The notes beneath the pieces were generated by a model. That model saw nothing but the letters and a program-made list of their open reading frames with translations, was not told where the DNA came from and searched no databases. Positions 1 through 7,300 of a stretch of DNA of 13,813 nucleotides are shown one piece after another. The stretch is from an uncultured Lentisphaeria bacterium. GTDB lineage: Bacteria; Verrucomicrobiota; Lentisphaeria; Victivallales; Victivallaceae. Each line of letters begins with the position of its first letter. The first letter of the stretch is position 1. Made by a program: the position numbers and the translations under genes. The DNA is taken from NCBI GenBank assembly GCA_937888615.1, contig CALABZ010000318.1, positions 1-13,813 of the forward strand, given 5' to 3'.

Positions 1-225
1 GATGGCGATCCGATGGCAAATCTCAAAGACAAGGCGAACAGCGCAATTTCCAAACTCCGGGGAACCCGCTATCAGAGGGTTTGGAAAGGTCAGAAATACG
101 AAGTGACTGTTCTTGAAGACGGCAAATTTGAATACGCAGGAGAGGTTTTCAATTCGCTCTCCGCGATTGCCAGAAACATTACGGGGACCCGTTGGAATGG
201 CAAACTTTTCTTCGGGGTGAAGTAA
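1..225 (+). CDS. DUF2924-like protein, probably 5'-truncated by the window edge
   Basis: This is a short protein resembling the conserved core of DUF2924, a family of unknown biochemical function that often sits directly upstream of large serine recombinases. The visible signature is the run RVWKGQKYEVTV, then a FEYAGEVF turn, SLSAIARNITGTRWNG and a terminal LFFGVK. The frame is open to base 1, there is no ribosome binding site before the ATG at 13, and family members are as I recall usually about twice this length, so the gene most likely begins outside the window; a 70-residue product from 13 is the alternative. Its stop codon overlaps the recombinase start by one base (taATG), which argues for translational coupling and a shared role, perhaps helping or controlling the recombinase. 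That role is inference. Confidence 0.72.
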   Translation, partial: DGDPMANLKDKANSAISKLRGTRYQRVWKGQKYEVTVLEDGKFEYAGEVFNSLSAIARNITGTRWNGKLFFGVK

Positions 226-1511
226 TGCCGGAAAAAACGAAAAAAATCAGATGTGCGGTTTACACCCGAAAATCGGTGGAGGACGAGGGCGGGCGTAAAG
301 ACTTCAATTCCAACGACGCCCAGCGCGAAGCCGGAGAAGCCTATATCGCCAGTCAAAAAGGAAACGGCTGGATTTGCCTGCCCAATCGATATGACGATTA
401 TGGGTACTCCGGCGGGAGCATGAATCGTCCCGGCCTGCAACAACTGCTGTCCGACGCAGAAAATGGTTTGATTGACATTATCGTCGTCTATAAGATTGAC
501 CGGCTTTCCCGGTCAATTTGCGATTTCGCCGAATTATCAAAGAAATTCGACGAGTGGGGCATCAGTTTTTCGAGTGTGACGCAAGAAATCAACACGAGCA
601 CCTCCGCAGGGCGCATGATGCTCAATATTTTGATGACATTCGCGTCCTTTGAGCGCGATCTGATCAAAGAGCGGGTCTCCATGAAGATGGCGGCCAGCCG
701 GATGAAAGGGAAATGGGTCGGTGGAAGCGTTGCAATGGGATACAAAGTCGTTAACAAAAAGCTGGTGGTCGAACCGAAAGAAGCGGCGATTATCCGGCGG
801 ATTTTTCAACGTTTTATTGAGCTCCAGTCCCCAAAACTGATTGCTGCCGAATTAAACCATGACAACGTCAAAACCAAACAGGGGAAAATTTGGGACACCG
901 GCCACATTTACCGGATTCTCGAAAATCACACCTACATTGGTGAGGTCAAATACAAGGACACCATCTGCGAAGGGGAGCATGATGCCATCGTGGATATTGA
1001 TGTCTGGAACCGGACGCGGGAAATTCTTGCCGCCAACAACCGCGTGCCGGATCAGACAAAAAAGACGGAAATCGTCGCCCCGCTCAAAGGAATTTTGAAA
1101 TGCGGCCACTGTGGATGTTCGATGAAGCCAACCTATACAAAGAAAAATGGAAAACAGTATTTTTATTATCTCTGTGTCAAGGATGATAAACGGGCGGAGC
1201 CGGATTGTCCGGTCCATCAGGTTTCGGCTGGAGAAATCGAACATACGGTCAAGGAGCAGTTGAAAAAGATACTCCAATCGCCAACCATTACAACCCGATT
1301 GGCTGAAATTTTGAATTTGACCGGAAGTGAAATCTCAAGATTATTTCAGGAGGCTTTCTGGAAAGAAATTTCACCCGGCGAAATGAACCGCTTGGTGCAG
1401 CTTCTGATTGAACGGGTTGTTATTTATGAAGATAAACTTTCCGTCGAACTGAAAAGCTCCGGAGTGAAGTCATTGATCGAGGAGGTTGCGGATGCCGAAG
1501 AATCAGATTGA
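225..1511 (+). CDS. Large serine recombinase (resolvase/invertase N-terminal domain, recombinase domain, zinc ribbon)
   Basis: This is a site-specific DNA recombinase of 428 residues that would cut and rejoin DNA through a phosphoserine intermediate. The catalytic domain starts at YTRKS, with Ser17 as the probable nucleophile. It continues through KIDRLSRS (Arg93 and Arg96) and FASFERDLIKER at 139-150, ahead of the long helix. A recombinase domain follows (about 170-275), then a zinc ribbon with Cys293, Cys296, Cys317 and Cys328, then a short C-terminal helical part. I chose the ATG at 225 rather than an in-frame ATG at 192. It overlaps the upstream stop by one base, has a GGGGTGA ribosome site just before it, and puts the catalytic Ser at the usual depth. 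All expected catalytic landmarks are present, so it looks functional. It could be a phage/island integrase or a transposon resolvase; the substrate sites are not identifiable here. Confidence 0.95.
   Translation: MPEKTKKIRCAVYTRKSVEDEGGRKDFNSNDAQREAGEAYIASQKGNGWICLPNRYDDYGYSGGSMNRPGLQQLLSDAENGLIDIIVVYKIDRLSRSICDFAELSKKFDEWGISFSSVTQEINTSTSAGRMMLNILMTFASFERDLIKERVSMKMAASRMKGKWVGGSVAMGYKVVNKKLVVEPKEAAIIRRIFQRFIELQSPKLIAAELNHDNVKTKQGKIWDTGHIYRILENHTYIGEVKYKDTICEGEHDAIVDIDVWNRTREILAANNRVPDQTKKTEIVAPLKGILKCGHCGCSMKPTYTKKNGKQYFYYLCVKDDKRAEPDCPVHQVSAGEIEHTVKEQLKKILQSPTITTRLAEILNLTGSEISRLFQEAFWKEISPGEMNRLVQLLIERVVIYEDKLSVELKSSGVKSLIEEVADAEESD
1481..1485 (+). promoter_or_regulatory. Ribosome binding site GGAGG inside the recombinase gene
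   Basis: GGAGG ends 6 nt before the ATG at 1492 and lies within the last codons of the recombinase. It decides the start of the downstream small gene: the ATG at 1492, not the in-frame TTG at 1486 that immediately follows the GGAGG. Confidence 0.75.
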
Positions 1512-1875
1512 AGTTTTGGAAAATGGAAACATCCTGATTACCATGCCGATAATTTTCAAGGTTTGCGGTGGGCGCAAACAAATCATTACGCCGGATTCCG
1601 AAGACGTGGAAACCGCTCCGGTTCTGCTGAGCATCGCCAGAGCTTTTCGTTGGCAGAAAATGATTGATGATGGAAATTTTAAGAACTGCACGGAACTTTC
1701 TGCTGCTATGGGGATTGATAATGCAATCGTAGCGCGGACGATTCGGCTGACCTTGCTTTCCCCAAAAATCGTTCACAAGATCATCTCCGGAGAGCTGACG
1801 TTGACGGTGGACGCTTTACGGCAGAGTTTTCCAAATGTATGGAGCGAGCAGGAAGAATTCTTTTGTAAGAACTGA
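1492..1875 (+). CDS. Small helix-turn-helix-like protein of the recombinase module
   Basis: This is a 127-residue protein of unknown function. It resembles small proteins that follow serine recombinases in proteobacterial mobile modules, recognisable by the core IARAFRWQKMIDDG (48-61), then a helix-turn-helix-like stretch TELSAAMGIDNAIVARTIRLTLLSP (about 67-91), and an ending of SFPNVWSEQ. The helix-turn-helix reading (helix, AAMGI turn, recognition helix with ARTIRLTLL) suggests DNA binding similar to ParB-like HTH domains. The first 20 nt overlap the recombinase reading frame and a good GGAGG precedes the ATG, so translation is probably coupled. A likely role is a directionality or accessory factor or a regulator of the recombinase; this is inference from position only. 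I recall the family pattern rather than a named domain. Confidence 0.75.
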   Translation: MPKNQIEVLENGNILITMPIIFKVCGGRKQIITPDSEDVETAPVLLSIARAFRWQKMIDDGNFKNCTELSAAMGIDNAIVARTIRLTLLSPKIVHKIISGELTLTVDALRQSFPNVWSEQEEFFCKN

Positions 1876-2194
1876 CGCCGACAAGCGCGCGACACGGGCG
1901 GCTGTGGGATTTTCCCCATGGTCGGTTCGATTTGTTTTTAAACCGCGCCGTAAACGCGCAGGAACGGCAGAAACGGGGACGTGAGGTCGGCGGTTTGAAC
2001 TGTTCAATTTGAGCAAACTGGAAAAACCTCTCTAAACGGCGTTTTCGCAGTGGTTCGAGATGGAAATCGCTATCCATTTTTAAGCTGTTGCGAACTGTCC
2101 TTTACCCATCCGACCTGTACAGGATAACCATTTATCATAAGTATGTTATGACAAATATTTTTGCATGCGGAGAATGGTTGCCGGAGGGGATAAA

Positions 2195-2257
2195 AATCGA
2201 CAGGACGGATTTGAGAGTGTGTTTCCCCGTCCTGACGCTCTCCAATCGACAGGACGG
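2195..2257. repeat. Direct repeat, 14 bp, two copies 49 bp apart
   Basis: AATCGACAGGACGG occurs exactly at 2195-2208 and again at 2244-2257. The second copy runs into GCGTCCTGT, so that ACAGGAC/GTCCTGT forms a 7-bp inverted repeat around GGC (2249-2265). CCGTCCTG at 2227-2234 is a further inverted copy of the CAGGACGG part. This gives three or four related half-sites in about 70 bp. Function is unknown; protein binding sites of the nearby recombinase module are one possibility. Confidence 0.6.
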
Positions 2258-2304
2258 CGTCCTGTACCCACCGGAGAATGTGGCGCTTTCCTCTGGGAAA
2301 CACA
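2218..2304. repeat. Inverted repeat with 10-bp perfect arms
   Basis: TGTGTTTCCC (2218-2227) is exactly complementary to GGGAAACACA (2295-2304), with 67 bp between. The second CAGGACGG direct-repeat copy and its inverted copy lie inside it, so a transcript through here could fold into a branched hairpin. No T run follows, so it does not look like a terminator. Confidence 0.5.
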
Positions 2305-2380
2305 GTGGGGATTGCGAAGATTTGAAATTCTCTCCGAGTCGTAAATCGCATAATTTACCCTCAAAATTACGCCCGGAAAC

Positions 2381-2408
2381 GAAAAAGCCGACCAGTGGTC
2401 TGGTCGGC
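2381..2408 (-). terminator. Rho-independent terminator of ssrA
   Basis: A perfect 9-bp stem (GCCGACCAG at 2387-2395 with CTGGTCGGC at 2400-2408, 4-nt loop) is followed on the minus strand by TTTTTC. It begins 16 bases past the tmRNA CCA end and reads in the same direction. On the plus strand no T run follows, so it serves the tmRNA. Confidence 0.88.
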
Positions 2409-2423
2409 GGAGAATCTAAAAAA

Positions 2424-2781
2424 TGGTGGAGATGGGGGGAGTCGAACCCCCGTGTTGAATAGCAAAGCGGCAACGTCTACATGCTTATTTCACCTTTTAT
2501 TGTTTTTCGTCCGTCCGCCTGGCCGGTGAACCGGGCTTGCTTTCAGACTAGCTTCTCTATAATCTCACGAAAGAACCGAAAAGCCGAATCCTTTCGCCAG
2601 GGCGCTATTTGACGCCTTTATCCCTTAGCACCCGTCAGGGTAAAGACGTTGCCGTCAATTAAGCGGCAAGTGCGTACTCTTCGTTCGCAGTTATTGTTTT
2701 AATCGGTGTTTTACGAGGCCAACGATCATCCTCGACATGCTGCTGACGCCAAACTTATTCAGTCGAATCCGGAACATCCCC
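2424..2781 (-). ncRNA. ssrA: Transfer-messenger RNA (tmRNA)
   Basis: This is the tmRNA of trans-translation, which rescues stalled ribosomes together with SmpB and tags the incomplete protein for proteolysis. Read on the minus strand, the 5' end GGGGATG pairs over 7 bp (one G-U) with CATCTCC before the encoded CCA at the 3' end. The hallmark GGATTCGACT follows the 5' stem, and the 3' part carries the T arm GGGGGTTCGACTCCCCC. Between them lie the tag reading frame and pseudoknot-forming segments. It is 358 nt, a normal length, in the one-piece (not permuted) form. A promoter lies upstream and a terminator downstream, so it is a stand-alone transcription unit, divergent from the GntR operon. 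The ends are set by the acceptor stem pairing. Confidence 0.97.
2659..2688 (-). other. tmRNA proteolysis-tag reading frame (ANEEYALAA)
   Basis: Reading on the minus strand from the GCG resume codon gives Ala-Asn-Glu-Glu-Tyr-Ala-Leu-Ala-Ala and a TAA stop. The A-N start and A-L-A-A end match the conserved bacterial tag recognised by ClpXP-type proteases. The bases just before the resume codon are AATAACT. With the alanine carried by the tmRNA itself the added tag would be 10 residues. Confidence 0.93.
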
Positions 2782-2810
2782 AAATTCCTGAACATAGGCT
2801 TACACTCATC

Positions 2811-2838
2811 AATATATCACAAAAGCCCGAAATTGCAA
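2811..2838 (-). promoter_or_regulatory. Promoter of ssrA
   Basis: On the minus strand a -35-like TTGCAA (2833-2838) is separated by 16 bp from TATATT (2811-2816). Transcription would start a little over 20 nt before the mature tmRNA 5' end, leaving a short leader for RNase P removal, as is normal for tmRNA. Inferred from sequence alone. Confidence 0.55.
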
Positions 2839-2933
2839 GTCCGAAGCATAACTATCCGCCGCAACAGCTATCGTGGGTCGGTTTAATTTCCACATAAATT
2901 CAGTTTTTATCGTGATTTCTTTCGATTACCCTA

Positions 2934-2962
2934 TTGACAAAAAGGCAAGACGCATATATAAT
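2934..2962 (+). promoter_or_regulatory. Consensus sigma-70-type promoter of the first GntR operon
   Basis: TTGACA (2934-2939), a 17-bp spacer and TATAAT (2957-2962) match the housekeeping promoter consensus at all 12 positions. The expected transcription start is near 2969, exactly where the palindromic operator begins. Such a strong promoter is consistent with a locus held off by a repressor. Confidence 0.88.
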
Positions 2963-2968
2963 TAAATC

Positions 2969-2993
2969 AACTGGTCAACCAGTTCGACCAGAT
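2969..2993. promoter_or_regulatory. GntR-type operator, palindrome plus extra half-site
   Basis: AACTGGT-CA-ACCAGTT (2969-2984) is a perfect 7-bp-arm palindrome, followed by a third half-site GACCAG (2986-2991), which also pairs as CTGGTC/GACCAG with the left arm. The TGGT..ACCA core is the kind of site bound by GntR/FCD repressors such as FadR, PdhR and LldR. It covers the predicted transcription start and precedes the regulator gene, so negative autoregulation of the whole operon is likely (inference). Confidence 0.82.
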
Positions 2994-3016
2994 AAAAAAG
3001 AAAGACCTTGATTGAT

Positions 3017-3610
3017 ATGGACGACATCAGAAAAAACGTACAAGAACATATTTACTCACAATTGTCCAAGCCGGACGTAATCCTGAGCGAACGCGAAATC
3101 GCGCAGAAATTCGACCTGAAGCGCGGCAATGTCCGCGAAATTCTGTTGAGTATGGAAGGCGAAGGAATTCTGGAGCGTCTTCCCCAGCGCGGTTACCGCT
3201 GTATCAATTATCAGGATACCGACCAGCAGGCCGTCTGGACGATCCGTTACGCGACCGAGCACGAGGCTGTCCGCCGCGCCATCGAGGCCGCCGACCGGGA
3301 GGATCTGGTGCGTCTGGCCCTGTTGCTCGAAGAGATGGAACAGCACCTTAAAGAGCATGATTACAATAAATTTGCGATGGTCGACATGGAGTTTCATACG
3401 GCTCTGGTGGCGGCTTCGCGGGATAATTTTCTGATTCGGGTTTTTGCGTTCATGTCCGCGACGGTATTCCGGCTGAACCGAAACGATGAGACCAAGGCCA
3501 CGGAGGCGCTGAAAAGCCACCGTGAAATTTACGAACACTTCAAAAACAGGGATTGGCCCGAAACCGAAAAAGCACTGCGTTTCCACCTGGGGCGTGGTGT
3601 GTCATTATAA
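3017..3610 (+). CDS. GntR family transcriptional regulator, FCD ligand domain
   Basis: This is a 197-residue DNA-binding regulator that would sense a small carboxylate or sugar-acid type ligand. Residues 1-65 form the winged helix: LSEREIAQKFDLKRGNVREILLSMEGEG, then the wing LERLPQRGYR. The FCD helical domain follows (about 75-190). The residues that bind metal in this family are all present as Asp123 and His127 (VDMEFH), His168 (SHREIYEHF) and His190 (LRFHLGRG), so ligand binding should be intact. It is first in the operon, 28 nt before the pseudopilin gene, behind a strong promoter and a matching operator. The ATG at 3017 starts directly at the first helix; an in-frame TTG at 3008 is the alternative, and neither has a well-spaced ribosome site. 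Probably an autorepressor of the operon; the ligand is not deducible. Confidence 0.93.
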   Translation: MDDIRKNVQEHIYSQLSKPDVILSEREIAQKFDLKRGNVREILLSMEGEGILERLPQRGYRCINYQDTDQQAVWTIRYATEHEAVRRAIEAADREDLVRLALLLEEMEQHLKEHDYNKFAMVDMEFHTALVAASRDNFLIRVFAFMSATVFRLNRNDETKATEALKSHREIYEHFKNRDWPETEKALRFHLGRGVSL

Positions 3611-3623
3611 AAAACAAACTCCA

Positions 3624-3628
3624 AGGAG
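3624..3628 (+). promoter_or_regulatory. Ribosome binding site AGGAG of the first pseudopilin
   Basis: AGGAG ends 10 nt before the ATG at 3639 and fixes that start. An upstream in-frame ATG at 3522, inside the regulator gene, would put over 35 extra residues before the membrane leader and can be set aside. Confidence 0.78.
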
Positions 3629-3638
3629 ACCCGGAAAA

Positions 3639-4358
3639 ATGAAACCAGAACGAAGAAAAGTTTTCACACTTATCGAACTATTAGTAGTTATAGCAATTAT
3701 AGCCATTCTTGCCGCCATGCTCCTTCCAGCGTTGAACAAAGCCCGGGAAAAAGCAAAAGATTCTTCCTGCAAAAATAACCTGAAACAATTCGGAGTAGCC
3801 TTGGCGCTGTATCTTGATGATTATTCCGGGACTTATCCATATGGACGTTTTGCCGGAAATCTGACGAATGACGAGTCCTATATTTTCAAGCTGGCAACAT
3901 ATCTGGGACGCCATAAGGATGAAAGTTTGAATAGTTTGCAATGCAGTAATGTTGTCGCCGAAAAACGAGCTAAAGTATTGGGCACGACATCAATCACCTA
4001 TGCAATGAACGCAGCCAATACAAATAACGCAATGTTTAGAAACAGAGCAAAAACGACAGGTCATGTCGGACTCTATAATTACGGGCAAGCCCCTGTAATG
4101 TGTAGAAAAGACGCCCAGGTAAGTTCACCGTCAAAAACCATGGTTTTCATCGAAGCAAGATTGTCCGATTATGTGATGAGTACGGTACATCCGATAGTAT
4201 CAGCAGGAAGCGGCTCCGGTCTTTTCCTTCTGGACCGGGTTCATGAATCACGGTTGAACTATGTTGCCTGCGATGGGCATACCGTAGGTTTGGACATTAT
4301 GGAACTGCCCAAAAGCAACACCGGTTTATGGTCCGTATTATCCGAGAACGATGATTGA
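3639..4358 (+). CDS. Prepilin-like protein with N-terminal methylation motif and H-X9-DG motif
   Basis: This is a 239-residue pseudopilin-like protein expected at the inner membrane or in a type II secretion/type IV pilus-like fibre. Residues 1-8 are a basic leader (MKPERRKV), then FTLIELLVVIAIIAILAAML, the hydrophobic helix with Glu13 at the usual +5 position, followed by LPALNKAREKAK. The globular part ends with His202 and Asp-Gly 212-213, the H-X9-DG motif of prepilin-processing-associated proteins abundant in Lentisphaerota and Planctomycetota. The residue before Phe is Val, not the Gly normally needed for prepilin peptidase cleavage. It sits between the GntR gene and a secreted protein gene in one operon, so a surface role in handling the same substrate is plausible. 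Substrate and assembly partners are not visible. Confidence 0.92.
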   Translation: MKPERRKVFTLIELLVVIAIIAILAAMLLPALNKAREKAKDSSCKNNLKQFGVALALYLDDYSGTYPYGRFAGNLTNDESYIFKLATYLGRHKDESLNSLQCSNVVAEKRAKVLGTTSITYAMNAANTNNAMFRNRAKTTGHVGLYNYGQAPVMCRKDAQVSSPSKTMVFIEARLSDYVMSTVHPIVSAGSGSGLFLLDRVHESRLNYVACDGHTVGLDIMELPKSNTGLWSVLSENDD

Positions 4359-4373
4359 TCTTTACAAGGGAAT

Positions 4374-4377
4374 GGAG
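4374..4377 (+). promoter_or_regulatory. Ribosome binding site GGAG of the secreted protein
   Basis: GGAG ends 10 nt before the ATG at 4388. It selects that start, which begins a clean signal peptide, over an in-frame TTG at 4355 that overlaps the previous stop codon and would add 11 polar residues. Confidence 0.7.
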
Positions 4378-4387
4378 CCGTAAAACA

Positions 4388-7300
4388 ATGAAATTATACA
4401 ATTTGCTGATGTCTTTGATCTTCACATTCACAATATTCGGTGCGGACGCCGATCGTTTCACCAAGGTTTTTTTGCAAGAGGATTGCGAATCATCTCCCTA
4501 TCAATCCTCAGAACCGTTTCCAACCGGAAAAATCAGCGACAAATCCCAAATACTCTGGAATGTGACAGTCCCCAACAGTTTCGAGATCGTTAAGAATCCG
4601 GTAAAATCGGGCCGTAATGCGTTAAAGGTATTCCGTAACGGTGCTTCTGGATACATAAGCATTGGACGAAAAGATGCGATTCCGGAAGGTCATGATTTCA
4701 GGATTTCCTTTCAACTGCAAGTTCCGGAAAAAGGTGGATGTACGATATTTTTCTCCGATGGAAAAAACTCAAAACCGATTGGAGGCCTTTCCATCAAATC
4801 AGGACGAAATATCTGGGCGTATGATATCAATCAAAAATGGGTCACTTGCAGCGGACTTATTGTCCCACCCAACAAGTGGCTGGGATGTCAAATCGATTTT
4901 AACAGCAACCGGAAGAATTATCAGGTTTCCCTGATCGGCGAAGACGGGAAGAAGATTTCGAGTATTCAATCATATCCATTTTTGCAGAATACCTCTTTTC
5001 GCGACTTAATGCTCCTGAACACATTGCCCCAGGGAACAACCGCCTTTTTTGATGATATCAAGATCCTATATTCAGACAACCGTTCGCTTGAGGGATGCCA
5101 AAACATAGCTCAAGGGCTCATCGCTGATTCGCCGGGGCTCGCTCAGAACGATGCCAGCAAGCTGACCAATGGCAATTATGATGACGGTATACTGTTGGAG
5201 GTAAAAAAACCTCGGGAATTAGAATTTTCATTCACTCTTCCCGTAAAAGCGCAAGGAATCAAAATTCATAGTGGAGACCGGAACAACTCCAGACAAATAA
5301 AATCCTTCAAACTGCAATCCTATAATAGTCTGGGGCACTGGTATACCCTGGCGGAATATCGCAATCCGGCGGGAGAAAAAGCGCCATATATTGATTTTAA
5401 ACCGGAAGATAATCTGGTAAAATTACGTTTGACCTTTCCGGCTCAGGAAGATATATTTCTACGGGAAATAGAATTCTTTGCTCCTCCGGACAAGCCGCAA
5501 CATGAACTGGATGAATTTTTTCAGAAATGCTTGTCAGGCGAGTTCAGATTACCGGTTTATGATGGTCAATATGAAAATCACCGGATTGCAGAATTATATT
5601 TAATCAATACTACCCCGAAAGATCTGCCGGTAAAAATCAAGTTGGTCAGACGGGACGCCCCACTCATGGTTATTTCCGAAAACAAGCATCAACTACGCCC
5701 TGGCAGCAACCGCATTCCATTCGATATAAAAGAATTGTCAAGCGGTGAATATATCGCTGTAGTCAGTGATGACAGCATCCCGGCTAAAACAAATGCCGGT
5801 CGCCTTCGTCGTCTTTTGAGAATCTCCAACAGTCAATCCCCCTCCCCGGTCACTCCGCTGCACCTGACAGGGCAAAAGATGCTTTTTCCCGACTATTATT
5901 ATTTCCAAAGCCACTCCGGCCTGGAATGTACACCAATGCAAGCCGAAAAAAAGCTGGTGCACAGGGGAAACACCGATGACAATTGTTTTATCGTCTATGG
6001 AGATAATATCTTTATCGATGACAAAGGTTCCATTTGTGTAAACTTCCATACCTGGAATCGCTTATGGGAAACAGCCTCTGCTCGCTATTATCATGCAAAC
6101 GCCTCTGGAACGGACCTGTCTTCATGGCAAGTTCTCCCGGGAAAAGCCAATATTCCACCAGACCACCGGAACCCGCTGCAAGGGAAAATGCCGAAACCAG
6201 CAATCCCCGATTGGGAACTGAAAAAAGTCGGCGATCAACCTTTAAAATATCATTTTTACGATCCGGAAAAAGACGGCCCCGTCAACCTGAAACAATTGAA
6301 ATTGGTATGGGTACACCCGGCACAGCCTGGAACAGTCGGCTACCAGAACTATGACTGGCAAGTCATGCGTCCCCCACATAGCACAACGTGGCCGATCTGG
6401 TATAAATCACCCGGCGAAGCTATTATCCTGAGGAAAACGCCGTTAATTCAGAGCATTGTTGACGGCAGCGGATTTGAAAATCCCGACTCCGGCAGTGACT
6501 TGGGCTTCGGACAATGGCTTTCCGATGATGGCAAATATCTCCATTATGCCCAGGGCAGGCATCTGTATCGTTTCCCGCCATTTACCGCCCCGTGGGACAA
6601 TATCCATTGGCTGTCCAGGATTATATCCGTCTGGCGAACGGCGGACGGGATCAACTGGGAACGACGCTATCTCGGAGTTCCCGATACAAACATGCCTGTT
6701 GCGGCTCAACATTACGGCGGCTTAATGACAAGGATCCCGAATGGAGGCGGACTCCGGCTGGCATTCTTGAATCATTATGATGCACTCCATCAGCAGATGA
6801 ATGTCGTATTGGTTTACAGTTGGGATGGATTCAACTGGAGACGCTTCCCGCATGCGGCACCTTTTGTGAACAATGGCTCTCCCGGCGACTGGCTTCATGG
6901 GGGGTGTTACTTTTCCCTTCAGGCTGTTGAAAAGGATGGCAAAATCTATCAACTGATTCCCTGGGCCAATGATCATTATCATTTCCAGTCAGAAGTCGTT
7001 CACAGTAGTAAAAAATCACTGGACTTTATAACCACGGAATATATGAAAAATCGTTTCGGCGCACGAAATATTGCCAAATGGCCGTACTTCAAAAAATACT
7101 TTGATTCTTCATTTGAAAAACTTGCAGAAAAAACAAAAGCCGCAACATGCTCGGTCGGAATTGCAGTTTACCGCAAAGATGGCTGGTTCGCTCTGAATGC
7201 CGGTAATACACCGGGGAAATTCATCAGTCATCCCATCCTTGCCACCGGCACAATGAAAGTCAATATCGATCTCAAACAAAACGGTTATTTCAAGATTGAA

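Larger units (their letters stand above)
1876..2380. other. Gene-free stretch between the recombinase module and ssrA
   Basis: About 500 bases with no coding region I can support. Open frames here have no convincing start sites and give low-complexity, family-less translations. One of them (2088-2462, + strand) runs into the tmRNA end and yields the familiar artefact WWRWGESNPR. Present are a 14-bp direct repeat and nested inverted repeats between 2195 and 2304. The stretch could hold recombinase binding or attachment sequence, or decayed remnants of the module. Confidence 0.5.

Noticed and set aside
192..224. Earlier ATG for the serine recombinase
   Set aside because: It lies deep inside the DUF2924-like gene, would add 11 residues before the conserved start, and the ATG at 225 has the better ribosome site and overlap.
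1781..2077. Open frame of 98 codons on the - strand
   Set aside because: It overlaps the end of the small HTH gene, has no recognisable motif and no convincing start site.
2088..2462. Open frame of 124 codons on the + strand ending in WWRWGESNPRVE
   Set aside because: The end is the antisense-side translation of the tmRNA T arm, a well-known artefact. The frame crosses the ssrA terminator and the repeat cluster and matches no family I know.
2424..2500. tRNA gene suggested by the CCA end and GGTTCGACTCCCCC arm
   Set aside because: There is no anticodon arm or D arm. The 5' partner of the acceptor stem lies about 350 nt away, with a tag frame between, so it is the tRNA-like end of tmRNA.
2706..2897. 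Open frame of 63 codons on the + strand
   Set aside because: It lies opposite the 5' part of ssrA and its promoter, with no ribosome binding site.
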